The translations under genes were made by a program, and so were the position numbers. A stretch of 64,000 bases of DNA from Bacillus benzoevorans (GTDB lineage Bacteria; Bacillota; Bacilli; Bacillales; Cytobacillaceae), in contig NZ_JACHGK010000007.1 in NCBI RefSeq assembly GCF_014207535.1, positions 124,001-188,000 of the forward strand. Reading direction: 5' to 3'. This document shows, piece by piece, positions 25,624 to 34,044 of this stretch; position 1 is the first letter of the stretch, and each line of letters begins with the position of its first letter. The notes beneath the pieces were generated by a model, which saw only the letters and a program-made list of their open reading frames with translations, did not search any database and had not been told where the DNA came from.

Positions 25624-27240
25624 TTAGAGCCTTAAATGTAATTTTTTCTTCAGCCTGTCCACTTTGTCCCCAAATAAGAGATTGACGAGTTTTGACCGCA
25701 GCCCTAAATAGCTATAGATCAGCAAACCAACTAAAGCACAAACTAGGATGATGATGAGAGACTCCCAAACAGACTCAGTCGTTAAAAACAAAGTGAAAAT
25801 TTGATAAACTGCTCCGGCTCCTAAAAACATCAACAGGGAGAAAATACCGATTAATAACGTTCTGCGCCAAACTAATTTATAATTATATTGAGCATAAATT
25901 TTAATGACAACCAAATTGATGAGTATGGCTGCCCCATATCCAAGAGCTGTTGCTAAAATAGCCCCCTTTGTTTCCATCAATTTGATTAAAGGAATATTTA
26001 GACTTAATTTAATTAAAAGCCCGACAAGCAGACTTAATATCGTGAATCTCTGTTCATTAATTCCCTGCATAATAGCTGCTGTTACAGAATACAAAGCAAA
26101 CAGAATCGCAACCGGGGAGTAAGCCCTTAATACTTCCGTGCCGGATAAATCATGACCGTAAAATGCCGTATAAATCGGTTCAGCCAAAAGGGACATCCCA
26201 ACAACAGCAGGGACAGTCAGGAACAGCAGGACTTGAAAGGTCTGATTTAACATTTTGTACATCCCTTTAAAATCCTGTTCTATGTAAGACTTTGTAATAT
26301 TTGGAACTAACGTTAAGGAAAAAGCTGTTGCTAATGAAACCGGAATAATGACCAATTTATGAGAATAAAAGTTCAATGCACTGAAGGCAAAATCCGATTC
26401 TTTAGCCAGACCAATTTCAACCATGGCACGATTAAATGTAATCTGGTCAATAAACTGAAACAATGGATTGGCAATACCGACAAAAACAAAGGGTGCGGCA
26501 TATAGCAGAATTTCTTTATACATATCTCTTAGTGAAATATCAGCCGTTCCCTTGTCCTCTAACAGCAGCTCATCTAAATAAGGCTTTCGTTTATACCAAT
26601 ACCAAAAAAGGACTAGCAGACTGCCGATCGCCCCTATAAATGCGGCAAAAGTTGCCAAACTGACAGCTGTTGCCATTTCACCATGAAAAATATGTAAAAC
26701 AACATAGGCCCCGGCCAAAAGAAAAACAATCCGGACAATTTGTTCTACAACCTGTGAGACAGCAGAGGGTCCCATCGATTGATGACCCTGAAAAAATCCT
26801 CTTATTAAACTCATAAACGGGACTACGATTAAAGCAAAGCTGACAGCACGTGTTACTGTTATGACATCCGCTTTGCTAGTCGTTTGATCATTATCACGGA
26901 TAATCAAATCCGCTAATAACGGTGCCGAGGCATAAAGAATAAGGAACGAGACTATCCCGGTAGTCAGCATGACCACTAATCCTGATTTAAACAATTTCCG
27001 GCCGACGGCATATTCTTCCAGGGCATTGTATTTCGAAATAAACTTAGAAATAGCCAGCGGAATCCCTGCAGTTGCAATACTAATAAAAATCGTATATGGT
27101 ACATACGAATATTGATACAAAGTTGTCCCTTTCTGACCAACAATCGCATCAAAAGGAATGACATAAAACAATCCCAGTACTTTAGAAATGAGCGTACCTA
27201 ATGTTAAAATAAATGTACCTCTTAATAGCTTTGACGACAT
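25624..27240 (-). CDS. ytgP: YtgP/MurJ-type lipid II flippase (MOP superfamily)
   Basis: 538 residues, strongly hydrophobic, about 14 membrane helices. The N-terminus LLRGTFILTLGTLISKVLGLFYVIPF and GFFQGHQSMGPSAVSQVVEQ are typical of the YtgP/SpoVB branch of MOP exporters. In B. subtilis YtgP (renamed MurJ) translocates lipid II for peptidoglycan synthesis. A monocistronic gene divergent from ytfP. Confidence 0.93.
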   Translation of the reverse strand: MSSKLLRGTFILTLGTLISKVLGLFYVIPFDAIVGQKGTTLYQYSYVPYTIFISIATAGIPLAISKFISKYNALEEYAVGRKLFKSGLVVMLTTGIVSFLILYASAPLLADLIIRDNDQTTSKADVITVTRAVSFALIVVPFMSLIRGFFQGHQSMGPSAVSQVVEQIVRIVFLLAGAYVVLHIFHGEMATAVSLATFAAFIGAIGSLLVLFWYWYKRKPYLDELLLEDKGTADISLRDMYKEILLYAAPFVFVGIANPLFQFIDQITFNRAMVEIGLAKESDFAFSALNFYSHKLVIIPVSLATAFSLTLVPNITKSYIEQDFKGMYKMLNQTFQVLLFLTVPAVVGMSLLAEPIYTAFYGHDLSGTEVLRAYSPVAILFALYSVTAAIMQGINEQRFTILSLLVGLLIKLSLNIPLIKLMETKGAILATALGYGAAILINLVVIKIYAQYNYKLVWRRTLLIGIFSLLMFLGAGAVYQIFTLFLTTESVWESLIIILVCALVGLLIYSYLGLRSKLVNLLFGDKVDRLKKKLHLRL

Positions 27241-27440
27241 AAACCCGTTTCTCCTTATCCATCAGGAATGGACTGTTCCTGAACTAGAAAAATAAAAAGC
27301 CGAACAATAGTTAATTGTAACCCTTCTTGTTTTAATAGAGAAGAGATACATTGATGTTTTTTCTAAAAAACGCAGAAATGAAGGCTCATTTCCAAAGGGC
27401 CCTCAGAGAATTTTAATATAAATATGAAAGGTGTCAAAAT

Positions 27441-28706
27441 ATGTATGATGTTATCGTGATTGGCGGCGGCTCATCCGGGCTGATGGCTGCCATCTCAGCA
27501 GGTGAAAAATCGCAAAAGGTTCTTCTGATCGAAAAAGGAGACAAGCTTGGACGCAAACTGGGGATTTCAGGCGGCGGACGCTGCAATGTGACCAACCGCC
27601 TCCCAATTGATGAAATAATTAAACATATTCCTGGAAATGGACGATTTCTATACAGTGCTTTTGCCCTGTTCAACAACGAAGATATCATTTCCTTTTTTGA
27701 AAAACTCGGAGTTCCCTTAAAAGAAGAGGATCATGGACGGATGTTTCCTGTCAGTAATAGTTCCCAGTCCGTTATTAATGCCCTGTTAAAAAGAATTTCT
27801 GAGCTTCATATCACAGTTAAACAGAATGCCCCTGTTAAAACCATTGATTTTCATCCTGGCAATGAGAAAACTGTCCGGCTTCAGAGCGGGGAAAGCTATA
27901 AAACAAAGGCTGTTATCATCGCTGTTGGAGGAAAATCTGTGCCCCAGACAGGATCGACTGGTGATGGCTATTCATGGGCAAAAAAGTGCGGGCACACCAT
28001 TACTGAATTATTTCCAACTGAAGTACCTGTCCTATCGAATGAGCCCTTCATTAAAGAAAAGAAACTTCAGGGGATCTCCCTGCGTAATGTTGCTTTAAGC
28101 GTATTAAATGCAAAGGGAAGAGCGATTGTCACCCACCAAATGGATATGATCTTTACCCATTTTGGCATTAGCGGCCCGGCAGTACTCAGATGCAGCCAAT
28201 TTATCGTAAAAGAATTGCGGAAATCGCCTGCTCAGGAGGTACAAGTCAGCCTTGATGTATTTCCAAATAAAAATGAACAACAGTTATCCCAGGAATTGAC
28301 GAAACTGCTAAAAGACGAACCAAAAAAGAGTTTAAAAAATATTCTGAAAGGCTTCCTTCCTGAGCGATATGCGCTGTTTTTGCTCGAAAAAAACGGCATT
28401 GATCCAACGATGCAGGCTTCCTCCCTTTCAAACGAAAAGCTGAGAAATTTTGTGGAAAGCTGTAAAAAGCTCCGTTTTGCCGTTCATGGAACGCTTTCGC
28501 TCGAAAAAGCATTTGTCACTGGCGGAGGCATTTCCATAAAAGAAGTTGAACCGAAAACGATGTCCTCAAAAATGATGCCCGGGTTATATTTTTGCGGGGA
28601 AATTCTTGATATTCACGGTTATACAGGCGGATATAATATAACAGCTGCATTTGTTACAGGGCGGCTCGCCGGACTGAATGCTGCACAATACGCAAAAATA
28701 AATTAA
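27441..28706 (+). CDS. ytfP: YtfP, HI0933-family FAD-dependent oxidoreductase
   Basis: 421 residues. N-terminal dinucleotide-binding motif DVIVIGGGSSGLMAAISA, then LGRKLGISGGGRCNVTN typical of HI0933/BaiN-like flavoproteins, an inserted beta domain around 190-300, and the C-terminal GLYFCGEILDIHGYTGGYN FAD contact. Substrate unknown. AAAGGTGTCAAAAT precedes the ATG. It sits next to yteV as in B. subtilis. Confidence 0.92.
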   Translation: MYDVIVIGGGSSGLMAAISAGEKSQKVLLIEKGDKLGRKLGISGGGRCNVTNRLPIDEIIKHIPGNGRFLYSAFALFNNEDIISFFEKLGVPLKEEDHGRMFPVSNSSQSVINALLKRISELHITVKQNAPVKTIDFHPGNEKTVRLQSGESYKTKAVIIAVGGKSVPQTGSTGDGYSWAKKCGHTITELFPTEVPVLSNEPFIKEKKLQGISLRNVALSVLNAKGRAIVTHQMDMIFTHFGISGPAVLRCSQFIVKELRKSPAQEVQVSLDVFPNKNEQQLSQELTKLLKDEPKKSLKNILKGFLPERYALFLLEKNGIDPTMQASSLSNEKLRNFVESCKKLRFAVHGTLSLEKAFVTGGGISIKEVEPKTMSSKMMPGLYFCGEILDIHGYTGGYNITAAFVTGRLAGLNAAQYAKIN

Positions 28707-28739
28707 TTTATTGGCAAGGCTGCACTTTTCCCAAAAAGA

Positions 28740-28761
28740 TAGAGCCTGGAATCAGGCTCTA
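28740..28761. terminator. Terminator overlapping the yteV stop codon
   Basis: Stem TAGAGCCTG / CAGGCTCTA (28740-28748 with 28753-28761), loop of 4. On the minus strand it is followed by TCTTTTT; the yteV stop (28752-28754) lies at the loop edge, so the last codons form half the hairpin. Confidence 0.7.
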
Positions 28762-28937
28762 TAAATAATCATAGCTGTAAAGCAATAAATCTGCTCTTCT
28801 TCTTCCTCTTCAGGCATGGCTGCTACATTATATTTAATGTCTACTAATTTTTGTTCATCCAAACGCTCTAAAAAACGATTCATTTCAAATTCTAAATCTT
28901 TTTCATGTTCCTGATCAAATAACTTAACCTGGATCAT
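28752..28937 (-). CDS. yteV: Cse60/YteV-like sporulation protein (DUF2758)
   Basis: 61 residues: MIQVKLFDQEHEKDLEFEMN, DIKYNVAA, a run of six glutamates within PEEEEEEQ, then IYCFTAMIIYRA. This matches the small DUF2758 family containing YteV/Cse60 of B. subtilis, a sporulation-specific protein of unknown role. GAGGGGAAAGCAGC lies before the ATG. The gene ends inside its terminator. Confidence 0.85.
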   Translation of the reverse strand: MIQVKLFDQEHEKDLEFEMNRFLERLDEQKLVDIKYNVAAMPEEEEEEQIYCFTAMIIYRA

Positions 28938-29024
28938 GCTGCTTTCCCCTCACTTAATTTTCTACTTATTATTGTCATATTTTTCAAATAATATCCATTT
29001 ACACAAATTGTTTTCGTAATTATC

Positions 29025-29057
29025 TTTTTAATATAATTATTATAATTATATTAAAAA
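29025..29057. repeat. 33-bp perfect A/T-only palindrome
   Basis: The 16-base arm TTTTTAATATAATTAT (29025-29040) is exactly complementary to 29042-29057 around a single T. It consists only of A and T and lies in the 290-bp intergenic region between divergent yteV and livK. Confidence 0.85.
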
Positions 29058-29114
29058 AATAAAAACATCAAAGTTCTTTAATTACTAGTAGACTAAAATC
29101 AGATTATCATGTAC

Positions 29115-29130
29115 AATATTTCAGAATATT
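29115..29130 (+). promoter_or_regulatory. Candidate CodY box upstream of livK
   Basis: ATATTTCAGAATATT (29116-29130) matches the CodY consensus AATTTTCWGAAAATT at 12 of 15 positions and forms AATATT-TCAG-AATATT symmetry. CodY commonly represses branched-chain amino acid uptake genes, so the context fits. Confidence 0.55.
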
Positions 29131-29226
29131 CCTATATACCTTGGAGAAACTTAGGAATACAATGTCTCCGTAATCTCAAAATGAAACGAGACTAAATATT
29201 ATTATAAAATAATAGGAGGGAAAGAA

Positions 29227-30414
29227 ATGAGGAAAAGAAAACTAAATGCCATCTTTATGTCATTGATGCTTTCTGCAGGTCTTTTAGCAGCATGCGGCAC
29301 AAAAGATGATTCTGCTGCAGGCGGTAAAGCGGATGGCGACACAATTAAAGTTGGGGTAAACCTTGAATTGTCAGGGAATGTTGCCTCATACGGCTCGGCT
29401 ATTAATGATGGGATTAAGCTGGCTGTTGATGAGATTAATAAAGAGGGTATCGACGGGAAAAAGATTAAACTTATCACTGTTGATAACAAGTCAGATGCTG
29501 CTGAATCAACAAATGCCGCACTTAAGTTAATCAGCCAGGATCAGGTATCTGTCATTCTTGGAGCATCTGTAACGGCGAACTCTATGGCTCAAGTACAACT
29601 TGCTCAAGAAAACAAAATTCCGGTTATTGCTCCCCCATCTACTGCACCAGAACTGACTTACAAAGACGGAAAATTAAATGACTTTATTTTCAGAACTTGT
29701 TTTATTGACCCTTATCAAGGGAAAATTGGTGCAGAATACGCAACAAAAGATTTAGGTCTTAAAAATGCTGCTATTCTTGTCGACAATTCCAGTGACTATT
29801 CACTTGGTCTTACGAAAGCTTTCAAGGACACCTTAAGCAAAAACGGCGGAAAAGTAGTTGCTCAAGAAGCTTACATGGCAAAGGATACAGACTTCCGTTC
29901 TATTTTAACGAATATTAAAGCGAAAAATCCTGAATTCATTTATGTTCCAGGATATTACGAAGAAGTTGGTTTAATTTTAAAACAAGCTAAAGAAATTGGA
30001 CTTAATGTTCCATTTGTCGGCGGTGATGGATTAGCTTCTCCAACACTTGTTGATATTGCTGGTACAGACGCTGTTAACAACGTTTATTTTACAAATCACT
30101 ACTCATCTTCAGACACAGCTGAAATCGTACAAAATTTTGTAAAAGCATTTGAAGCAAAATACAAGAAAACTCCGGATGCATTTAATGCTTTAGGTTACGA
30201 TACTGGCTACTTGCTTGCAGATGCAATCAAACGTGCCGGCGGCGGTGACCCTGAAAAAATCAAAAAAGCATTAGAGGAAACAGAAGGTTTGTCACTTGTT
30301 ACTAGTGATAACTTTAAATTTGACAAACAACATAATCCAATAAAATCAGCTGTTATTCTTTCATATGAAAATGGAAAAGAAGTTTTCAAAACAAAGATTA
30401 ATCCTGAATCATAA
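29227..30414 (+). CDS. livK: Branched-chain amino acid ABC transporter, substrate-binding lipoprotein
   Basis: 395 residues. Signal peptide with lipobox LLAAC (modified cysteine C23), then an ANF-receptor/Peripla_BP_6 fold: TIKVGVNLELSGNVASYG, KLITVDNKSDAAES, VSVILGASVTANSMA, IPVIAPPSTAPELT, DAFNALGYDTGYLLADAI. It binds leucine/isoleucine/valine or a related compound outside the membrane. First gene of a five-gene liv operon; GGAGGGAAAGAA precedes the ATG. The intergenic hairpin after it may raise its level over the permease genes. Confidence 0.93.
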   Translation: MRKRKLNAIFMSLMLSAGLLAACGTKDDSAAGGKADGDTIKVGVNLELSGNVASYGSAINDGIKLAVDEINKEGIDGKKIKLITVDNKSDAAESTNAALKLISQDQVSVILGASVTANSMAQVQLAQENKIPVIAPPSTAPELTYKDGKLNDFIFRTCFIDPYQGKIGAEYATKDLGLKNAAILVDNSSDYSLGLTKAFKDTLSKNGGKVVAQEAYMAKDTDFRSILTNIKAKNPEFIYVPGYYEEVGLILKQAKEIGLNVPFVGGDGLASPTLVDIAGTDAVNNVYFTNHYSSSDTAEIVQNFVKAFEAKYKKTPDAFNALGYDTGYLLADAIKRAGGGDPEKIKKALEETEGLSLVTSDNFKFDKQHNPIKSAVILSYENGKEVFKTKINPES

Positions 30415-30499
30415 AAATAAAACACTAACGAAAGAATTATCATTATTTTACCTTTATGAGGTTGTCACGTTTAATTGTTAGAATATTTAAACCACTTAG

Positions 30500-30521
30500 A
30501 ATAGGGGGGCTTCCCCCTATT
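30500..30521 (+). terminator. Hairpin between livK and livH
   Basis: Stem AATAGGGGG / CCCCCTATT with loop GCTT, followed by only a weak T-rich tail (TCCTATTTCTG). It is likely a partial terminator or a 3' end stabiliser for the livK message, as common after binding-protein genes. Confidence 0.55.
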
Positions 30522-30543
30522 TCCTATTTCTGTATATTATTTG

Positions 30544-30558
30544 AATTTTCGGAATTAG
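30544..30558 (+). promoter_or_regulatory. Weak CodY-like half site before livH
   Basis: AATTTTCGGAATTAG agrees with the CodY consensus at 10 of 15 positions; the left half AATTTTC is perfect. It sits 23 bases before the livH start. Low confidence by itself; noted because two better matches occur at related genes in this window. Confidence 0.25.
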
Positions 30559-30580
30559 ATTTTTCTAGGAGAGTGCAAAA

Positions 30581-31459
30581 ATGGAACTTGTACAACAATT
30601 AGTTAACGGGATATCGCTAGGCAGTATATATGCACTGATTGCACTCGGCTACACCATGGTTTACGGAATCGTTAAGTTGATTAACTTCGCACATGGCGAT
30701 GTCTTTATGATTGGTTCCTTTATAGGCTTTTACTCCATCACCATATTAGGTCTTGGATTTTTCCCCTCTCTCATACTCTCAATGGCCGTGTGTGCGATAC
30801 TAGGAGTTTTGATTGAGAGAATCGCCTATAAACCATTAAGAAATGCAACAAGAATAGCCGCCCTCATTACCGCAATCGGGGTATCCCTTTTTATTGAATA
30901 TGGAATGGTTTACCTTAGAGGGGCCCAGCCTGTAGCTTACCCTGGTAATTCTCTTCCATCTAAAACTATTGATATTTTCGGTATTGGGATTAATACACAA
31001 TCCTTATTCATTTTGGGTATTTCAGTCGCACTTATGATTCTCTTACAATTCATCGTGCATAAAACAAAAATCGGTAAAGCCATGCGGGCTGTTTCTTATG
31101 ATACCGATGCCGCCCAGTTAATGGGTATTAATGTAAACAATACTATTTCTGCTACCTTTGCTATCGGTTCAGCATTAGCAGGAGCAGCCGGAGTTATCTT
31201 TGGTATTTACTATATAAAAATTGAACCTTTGATGGGAGTCATTCCCGGCCTAAAGGCATTCATCGCTGCGGTTTTAGGCGGGATCGGAATCATCCCTGGC
31301 GCCATGGTTGGCGGTCTGTTACTTGGAATTATCGAATCTATTGTTAGTGCTGCAGGATTTTCTTTATGGCGTGATGCCGTAGCATTCATAGTTCTTATTC
31401 TTATTCTCATTTTCCGTCCATCAGGCTTGTTTGGAAAAAACACAAAGGAAAAAGTGTAA
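30581..31459 (+). CDS. livH: Branched-chain amino acid ABC transporter permease LivH
   Basis: 292 residues, about 8 membrane helices. LivH hallmarks: LVNGISLGSIYALIALGYTM, YGIVKLINFAHGDVFMIG, AMRAVSYDTDAAQLMGIN (EAA-like coupling loop), GLKAFIAAVLGGIGIIPGAM. It forms the pore with LivM. AGGAGAGTGCAAAA precedes the ATG. Confidence 0.95.
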   Translation: MELVQQLVNGISLGSIYALIALGYTMVYGIVKLINFAHGDVFMIGSFIGFYSITILGLGFFPSLILSMAVCAILGVLIERIAYKPLRNATRIAALITAIGVSLFIEYGMVYLRGAQPVAYPGNSLPSKTIDIFGIGINTQSLFILGISVALMILLQFIVHKTKIGKAMRAVSYDTDAAQLMGINVNNTISATFAIGSALAGAAGVIFGIYYIKIEPLMGVIPGLKAFIAAVLGGIGIIPGAMVGGLLLGIIESIVSAAGFSLWRDAVAFIVLILILIFRPSGLFGKNTKEKV

Positions 31460-31475
31460 GGGAGGCTTAATTCTT

Positions 31476-32405
31476 ATGATGAAACGCAATATGGGTTTTT
31501 GGCTTTCGCTTTTGTTATCCTTTGTTGTATTTTTCGTTATACAAACACTTATTACAAACGGACAGCTGAATGCCTTTTACCAAAATATGATTTTTTCTAT
31601 TTCCATTAATATTATTCTAGCCGTTAGTTTACATCTTATTATTGGAATTACGGGACAGTTTTCTATCGGGCATGCGGGATTTCTTGCTGTAGGTGCATTT
31701 GCTTCGGCTATTATAACGATGAAACTAGGTTTACCATTTGGATTAGCCATGCTCGCAAGCGGGTTAGCCGCTGCAGTTGCCGGGTTAATTATCGGTATAC
31801 CAACACTCCGGCTCCGGGGAGATTATTTAGCTATCGCTACTCTTGGCTTTGGTGAAATTGTTCGGATTGTTTTGTTAAACATTGAATATGTCGGAGGCGC
31901 AAGAGGGATGATGGTTACCCATTTGACTACTTGGCCATGGGTATTTTTTGCTTTGTTAGTTACCATCTTAGCGATTAGGAATCTTACCAATTCTACTCAT
32001 GGGCGCGCGCTCATTTCAGTTAGAGAAGATGAAATTGCAGCAGATGCGATGGGGATCAATACAACCTATTATAAAGTGGCCGCTTTTACAATCGGAGCCT
32101 TTTTTGCGGGAATTGCCGGTTCTCTTTATGCACACAATTTCTACGTCATTCAGCCATCAACCTTTGGATTTTTAAAATCCTTTGATATTTTAATATTTGT
32201 CGTTCTTGGCGGACTTGGAAGCCTGTCTGGTTCTGTATTAGCAGCCATTCTGCTTACCATCATTTCAACTTTCCTTCAGGATTATCCTGAAACCCGAATG
32301 ATTATTTATAGTCTTGTACTCATCGTGATGATGATATTCCGCCCGCAAGGACTAATGGGTACAAAAGAAATTACATCATTCTTCAAAAAACGGAAAACGG
32401 TGTAA
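31476..32405 (+). CDS. livM: Branched-chain amino acid ABC transporter permease LivM
   Basis: 309 residues with about 9 membrane helices; GQFSIGHAGFLAVGAFASA, TLRLRGDYLAIATLGFGEI, SVREDEIAADAMGIN (coupling loop) and FVVLGGLGSLSGSVLAA are typical of LivM. The start is ATG 31476, with GGAGG about 10 bases upstream (ATG 31479 also possible); the open frame reaching back into livH is not supported. 16 bases separate it from livH. Confidence 0.93.
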   Translation: MMKRNMGFWLSLLLSFVVFFVIQTLITNGQLNAFYQNMIFSISINIILAVSLHLIIGITGQFSIGHAGFLAVGAFASAIITMKLGLPFGLAMLASGLAAAVAGLIIGIPTLRLRGDYLAIATLGFGEIVRIVLLNIEYVGGARGMMVTHLTTWPWVFFALLVTILAIRNLTNSTHGRALISVREDEIAADAMGINTTYYKVAAFTIGAFFAGIAGSLYAHNFYVIQPSTFGFLKSFDILIFVVLGGLGSLSGSVLAAILLTIISTFLQDYPETRMIIYSLVLIVMMIFRPQGLMGTKEITSFFKKRKTV

Positions 32406-32417
32406 GGGGGGAGCATC

Positions 32418-33197
32418 ATGACAACAAACAATCCGTTGCTTAAAGTAGACCATGCAGGCATCCAATTTGGCGGACTTAAGGCTGTTTCAGATATCAATAT
32501 GGAAATTAATCCAGGTGAATTAATTGGGCTGATTGGTCCAAACGGTGCCGGTAAAACAACCTTTTTCAACCTCTTGACGGGTGTATATGTTCCAACAGAA
32601 GGAAGCATCTCCCTAAATGGCGGGAAATTAAATGGCATGCCTCCTTTTAAAATCACTCGTAAAGGAATCAGCCGGACATTCCAGAATATTCGACTTTTCG
32701 GAGAGCTTTCTGTGATTGATAATGTTAAAGTAGCATACCATTCACTGGCAAAACACTCTATGTTTTCATCAGTTTTTCGTCTTCCTAACCATTTTTCAGG
32801 CGAAAAAGAGATGGAAGAAAAGGCAATCGAATTCTTAAAAATATTTAACCTGGAAGGCTATAAAGATGACTTAGCAAAAAATCTTCCATATGGACAACAG
32901 CGCCGGTTAGAAATTGCCCGTGCCCTTGCAGCGTATCCAAAGCTTCTTTTGCTTGATGAGCCGGCAGCAGGTATGAATCCGCATGAAACAAAGGATTTGA
33001 TGGAACTAATTTCCTTTATCCGTGAACGCTTTAATTTAACCGTCATCTTAATTGAACACGATATGTCCCTCGTTATGGGGGTTTGTGAACGGATTTATGT
33101 TCTTGATCATGGACAATTAATCGCACAAGGTACTCCTAAAGAAATCAGAAATAATCCTAAAGTAATTGAAGCGTATCTTGGCGAGGAGGTAGTCTAA
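32418..33197 (+). CDS. livG: Branched-chain amino acid ABC transporter ATPase LivG
   Basis: 259 residues. Walker A GPNGAGKTT near residue 42, the LivG-specific ISRTFQNIRLF Q-loop, signature LPYGQQRRLEIARAL, Walker B LLLLDEPAAGMNP, H-loop IEHDMSLVMG. It powers transport with LivF. AAGGGGGGAGCATC precedes the ATG. The stop and the livF start share a base (TAATG). Confidence 0.95.
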   Translation: MTTNNPLLKVDHAGIQFGGLKAVSDINMEINPGELIGLIGPNGAGKTTFFNLLTGVYVPTEGSISLNGGKLNGMPPFKITRKGISRTFQNIRLFGELSVIDNVKVAYHSLAKHSMFSSVFRLPNHFSGEKEMEEKAIEFLKIFNLEGYKDDLAKNLPYGQQRRLEIARALAAYPKLLLLDEPAAGMNPHETKDLMELISFIRERFNLTVILIEHDMSLVMGVCERIYVLDHGQLIAQGTPKEIRNNPKVIEAYLGEEVV

Positions 33198-33910
33198 TGC
33201 TTCACATAAATGAGATTAATGTATATTACGGAAATATCCACGCCTTAAAGGATATTAAGCTTCAGGTAAATCAAGGAGAAATTGTCACCTTAATCGGGGC
33301 TAACGGAGCAGGAAAAAGCACGCTGCTAAAAACCATTTCAGGACTGTTAAAGCCTAAAAAAGGCGGAATCACATTTGAAGGTATTACCATTGACGGCAAA
33401 CCGGCGCAGTGGATTGTGAAACGGGGAATTTCGCAGGTTCCTGAGGGAAGACGTATTTTTGCTAATATGAGTGTTGAGGAAAATCTTGAATTAGGAGCCT
33501 ATCTTCGCAAGGATAAGGACGGAATAAAACAAGATTATCAAAAGGTATACGATTTATTCCCGCGTTTGTATGAACGCCGCAAGCAGCAATCCGGTACATT
33601 ATCCGGCGGCGAGCAGCAAATGCTTGCTATGGGCAGAGCATTAATGGCCCGGCCAAAATTACTATTATTGGATGAGCCATCGATGGGTCTTGCCCCCATT
33701 TTCGTTAAAACCATCTTCGATATTATTAAAGAAATAAACGCATCAGGAACCACTGTCATGTTAGTGGAACAAAATGCAAATATGGCGCTTTCTATTGCTC
33801 ATCGTGCATATGTTATCGAGACTGGACGCGTTGTCTTAAGCGGCAGTGCCGAGGAGCTGCGTTCCAGTGAACAAATTAAAGCTGCCTACCTTGGCGGGGG
33901 ACATGAATGA
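33197..33910 (+). CDS. livF: Branched-chain amino acid ABC transporter ATPase LivF
   Basis: 237 residues. Walker A GANGAGKST, ISQVPEGRRIFANMSVEENL (LivF Q-loop), signature TLSGGEQQMLAMGRALM, Walker B LLLLDEPSMGLAP, VEQNANMALSIAHRAYV. Last gene of livKHMGF, translationally coupled to livG. A terminator follows. Confidence 0.95.
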   Translation: MLHINEINVYYGNIHALKDIKLQVNQGEIVTLIGANGAGKSTLLKTISGLLKPKKGGITFEGITIDGKPAQWIVKRGISQVPEGRRIFANMSVEENLELGAYLRKDKDGIKQDYQKVYDLFPRLYERRKQQSGTLSGGEQQMLAMGRALMARPKLLLLDEPSMGLAPIFVKTIFDIIKEINASGTTVMLVEQNANMALSIAHRAYVIETGRVVLSGSAEELRSSEQIKAAYLGGGHE

Positions 33911-33945
33911 ACAAACAAATCATTCAATCCTTTGGTTATCTAGAC

Positions 33946-33979
33946 AAAGAGACCTTTATCTTCTGATAAGGTCTCTTTT
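33946..33979 (+). terminator. Terminator of the liv operon
   Basis: Stem AAAGAGACCTTTATC / GATAAGGTCTCTTTT with one bulged base and loop TTCT, followed by T residues; 36 bases after the livF stop. Confidence 0.8.
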
Positions 33980-34008
33980 CATTTATCTTATTCGAATAGA
34001 TTCATTGA

Positions 34009-34038
34009 AAAACAGCACCTGAACTCAAGTGCTGTTTT
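34009..34038 (-). terminator. Terminator of leuS
   Basis: Perfect stem AAAACAGCAC / GTGCTGTTTT with a 10-base loop, followed by T-rich sequence on the minus strand, just after the leuS stop. Confidence 0.8.
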
Positions 34039-34044
34039 CCTCTC

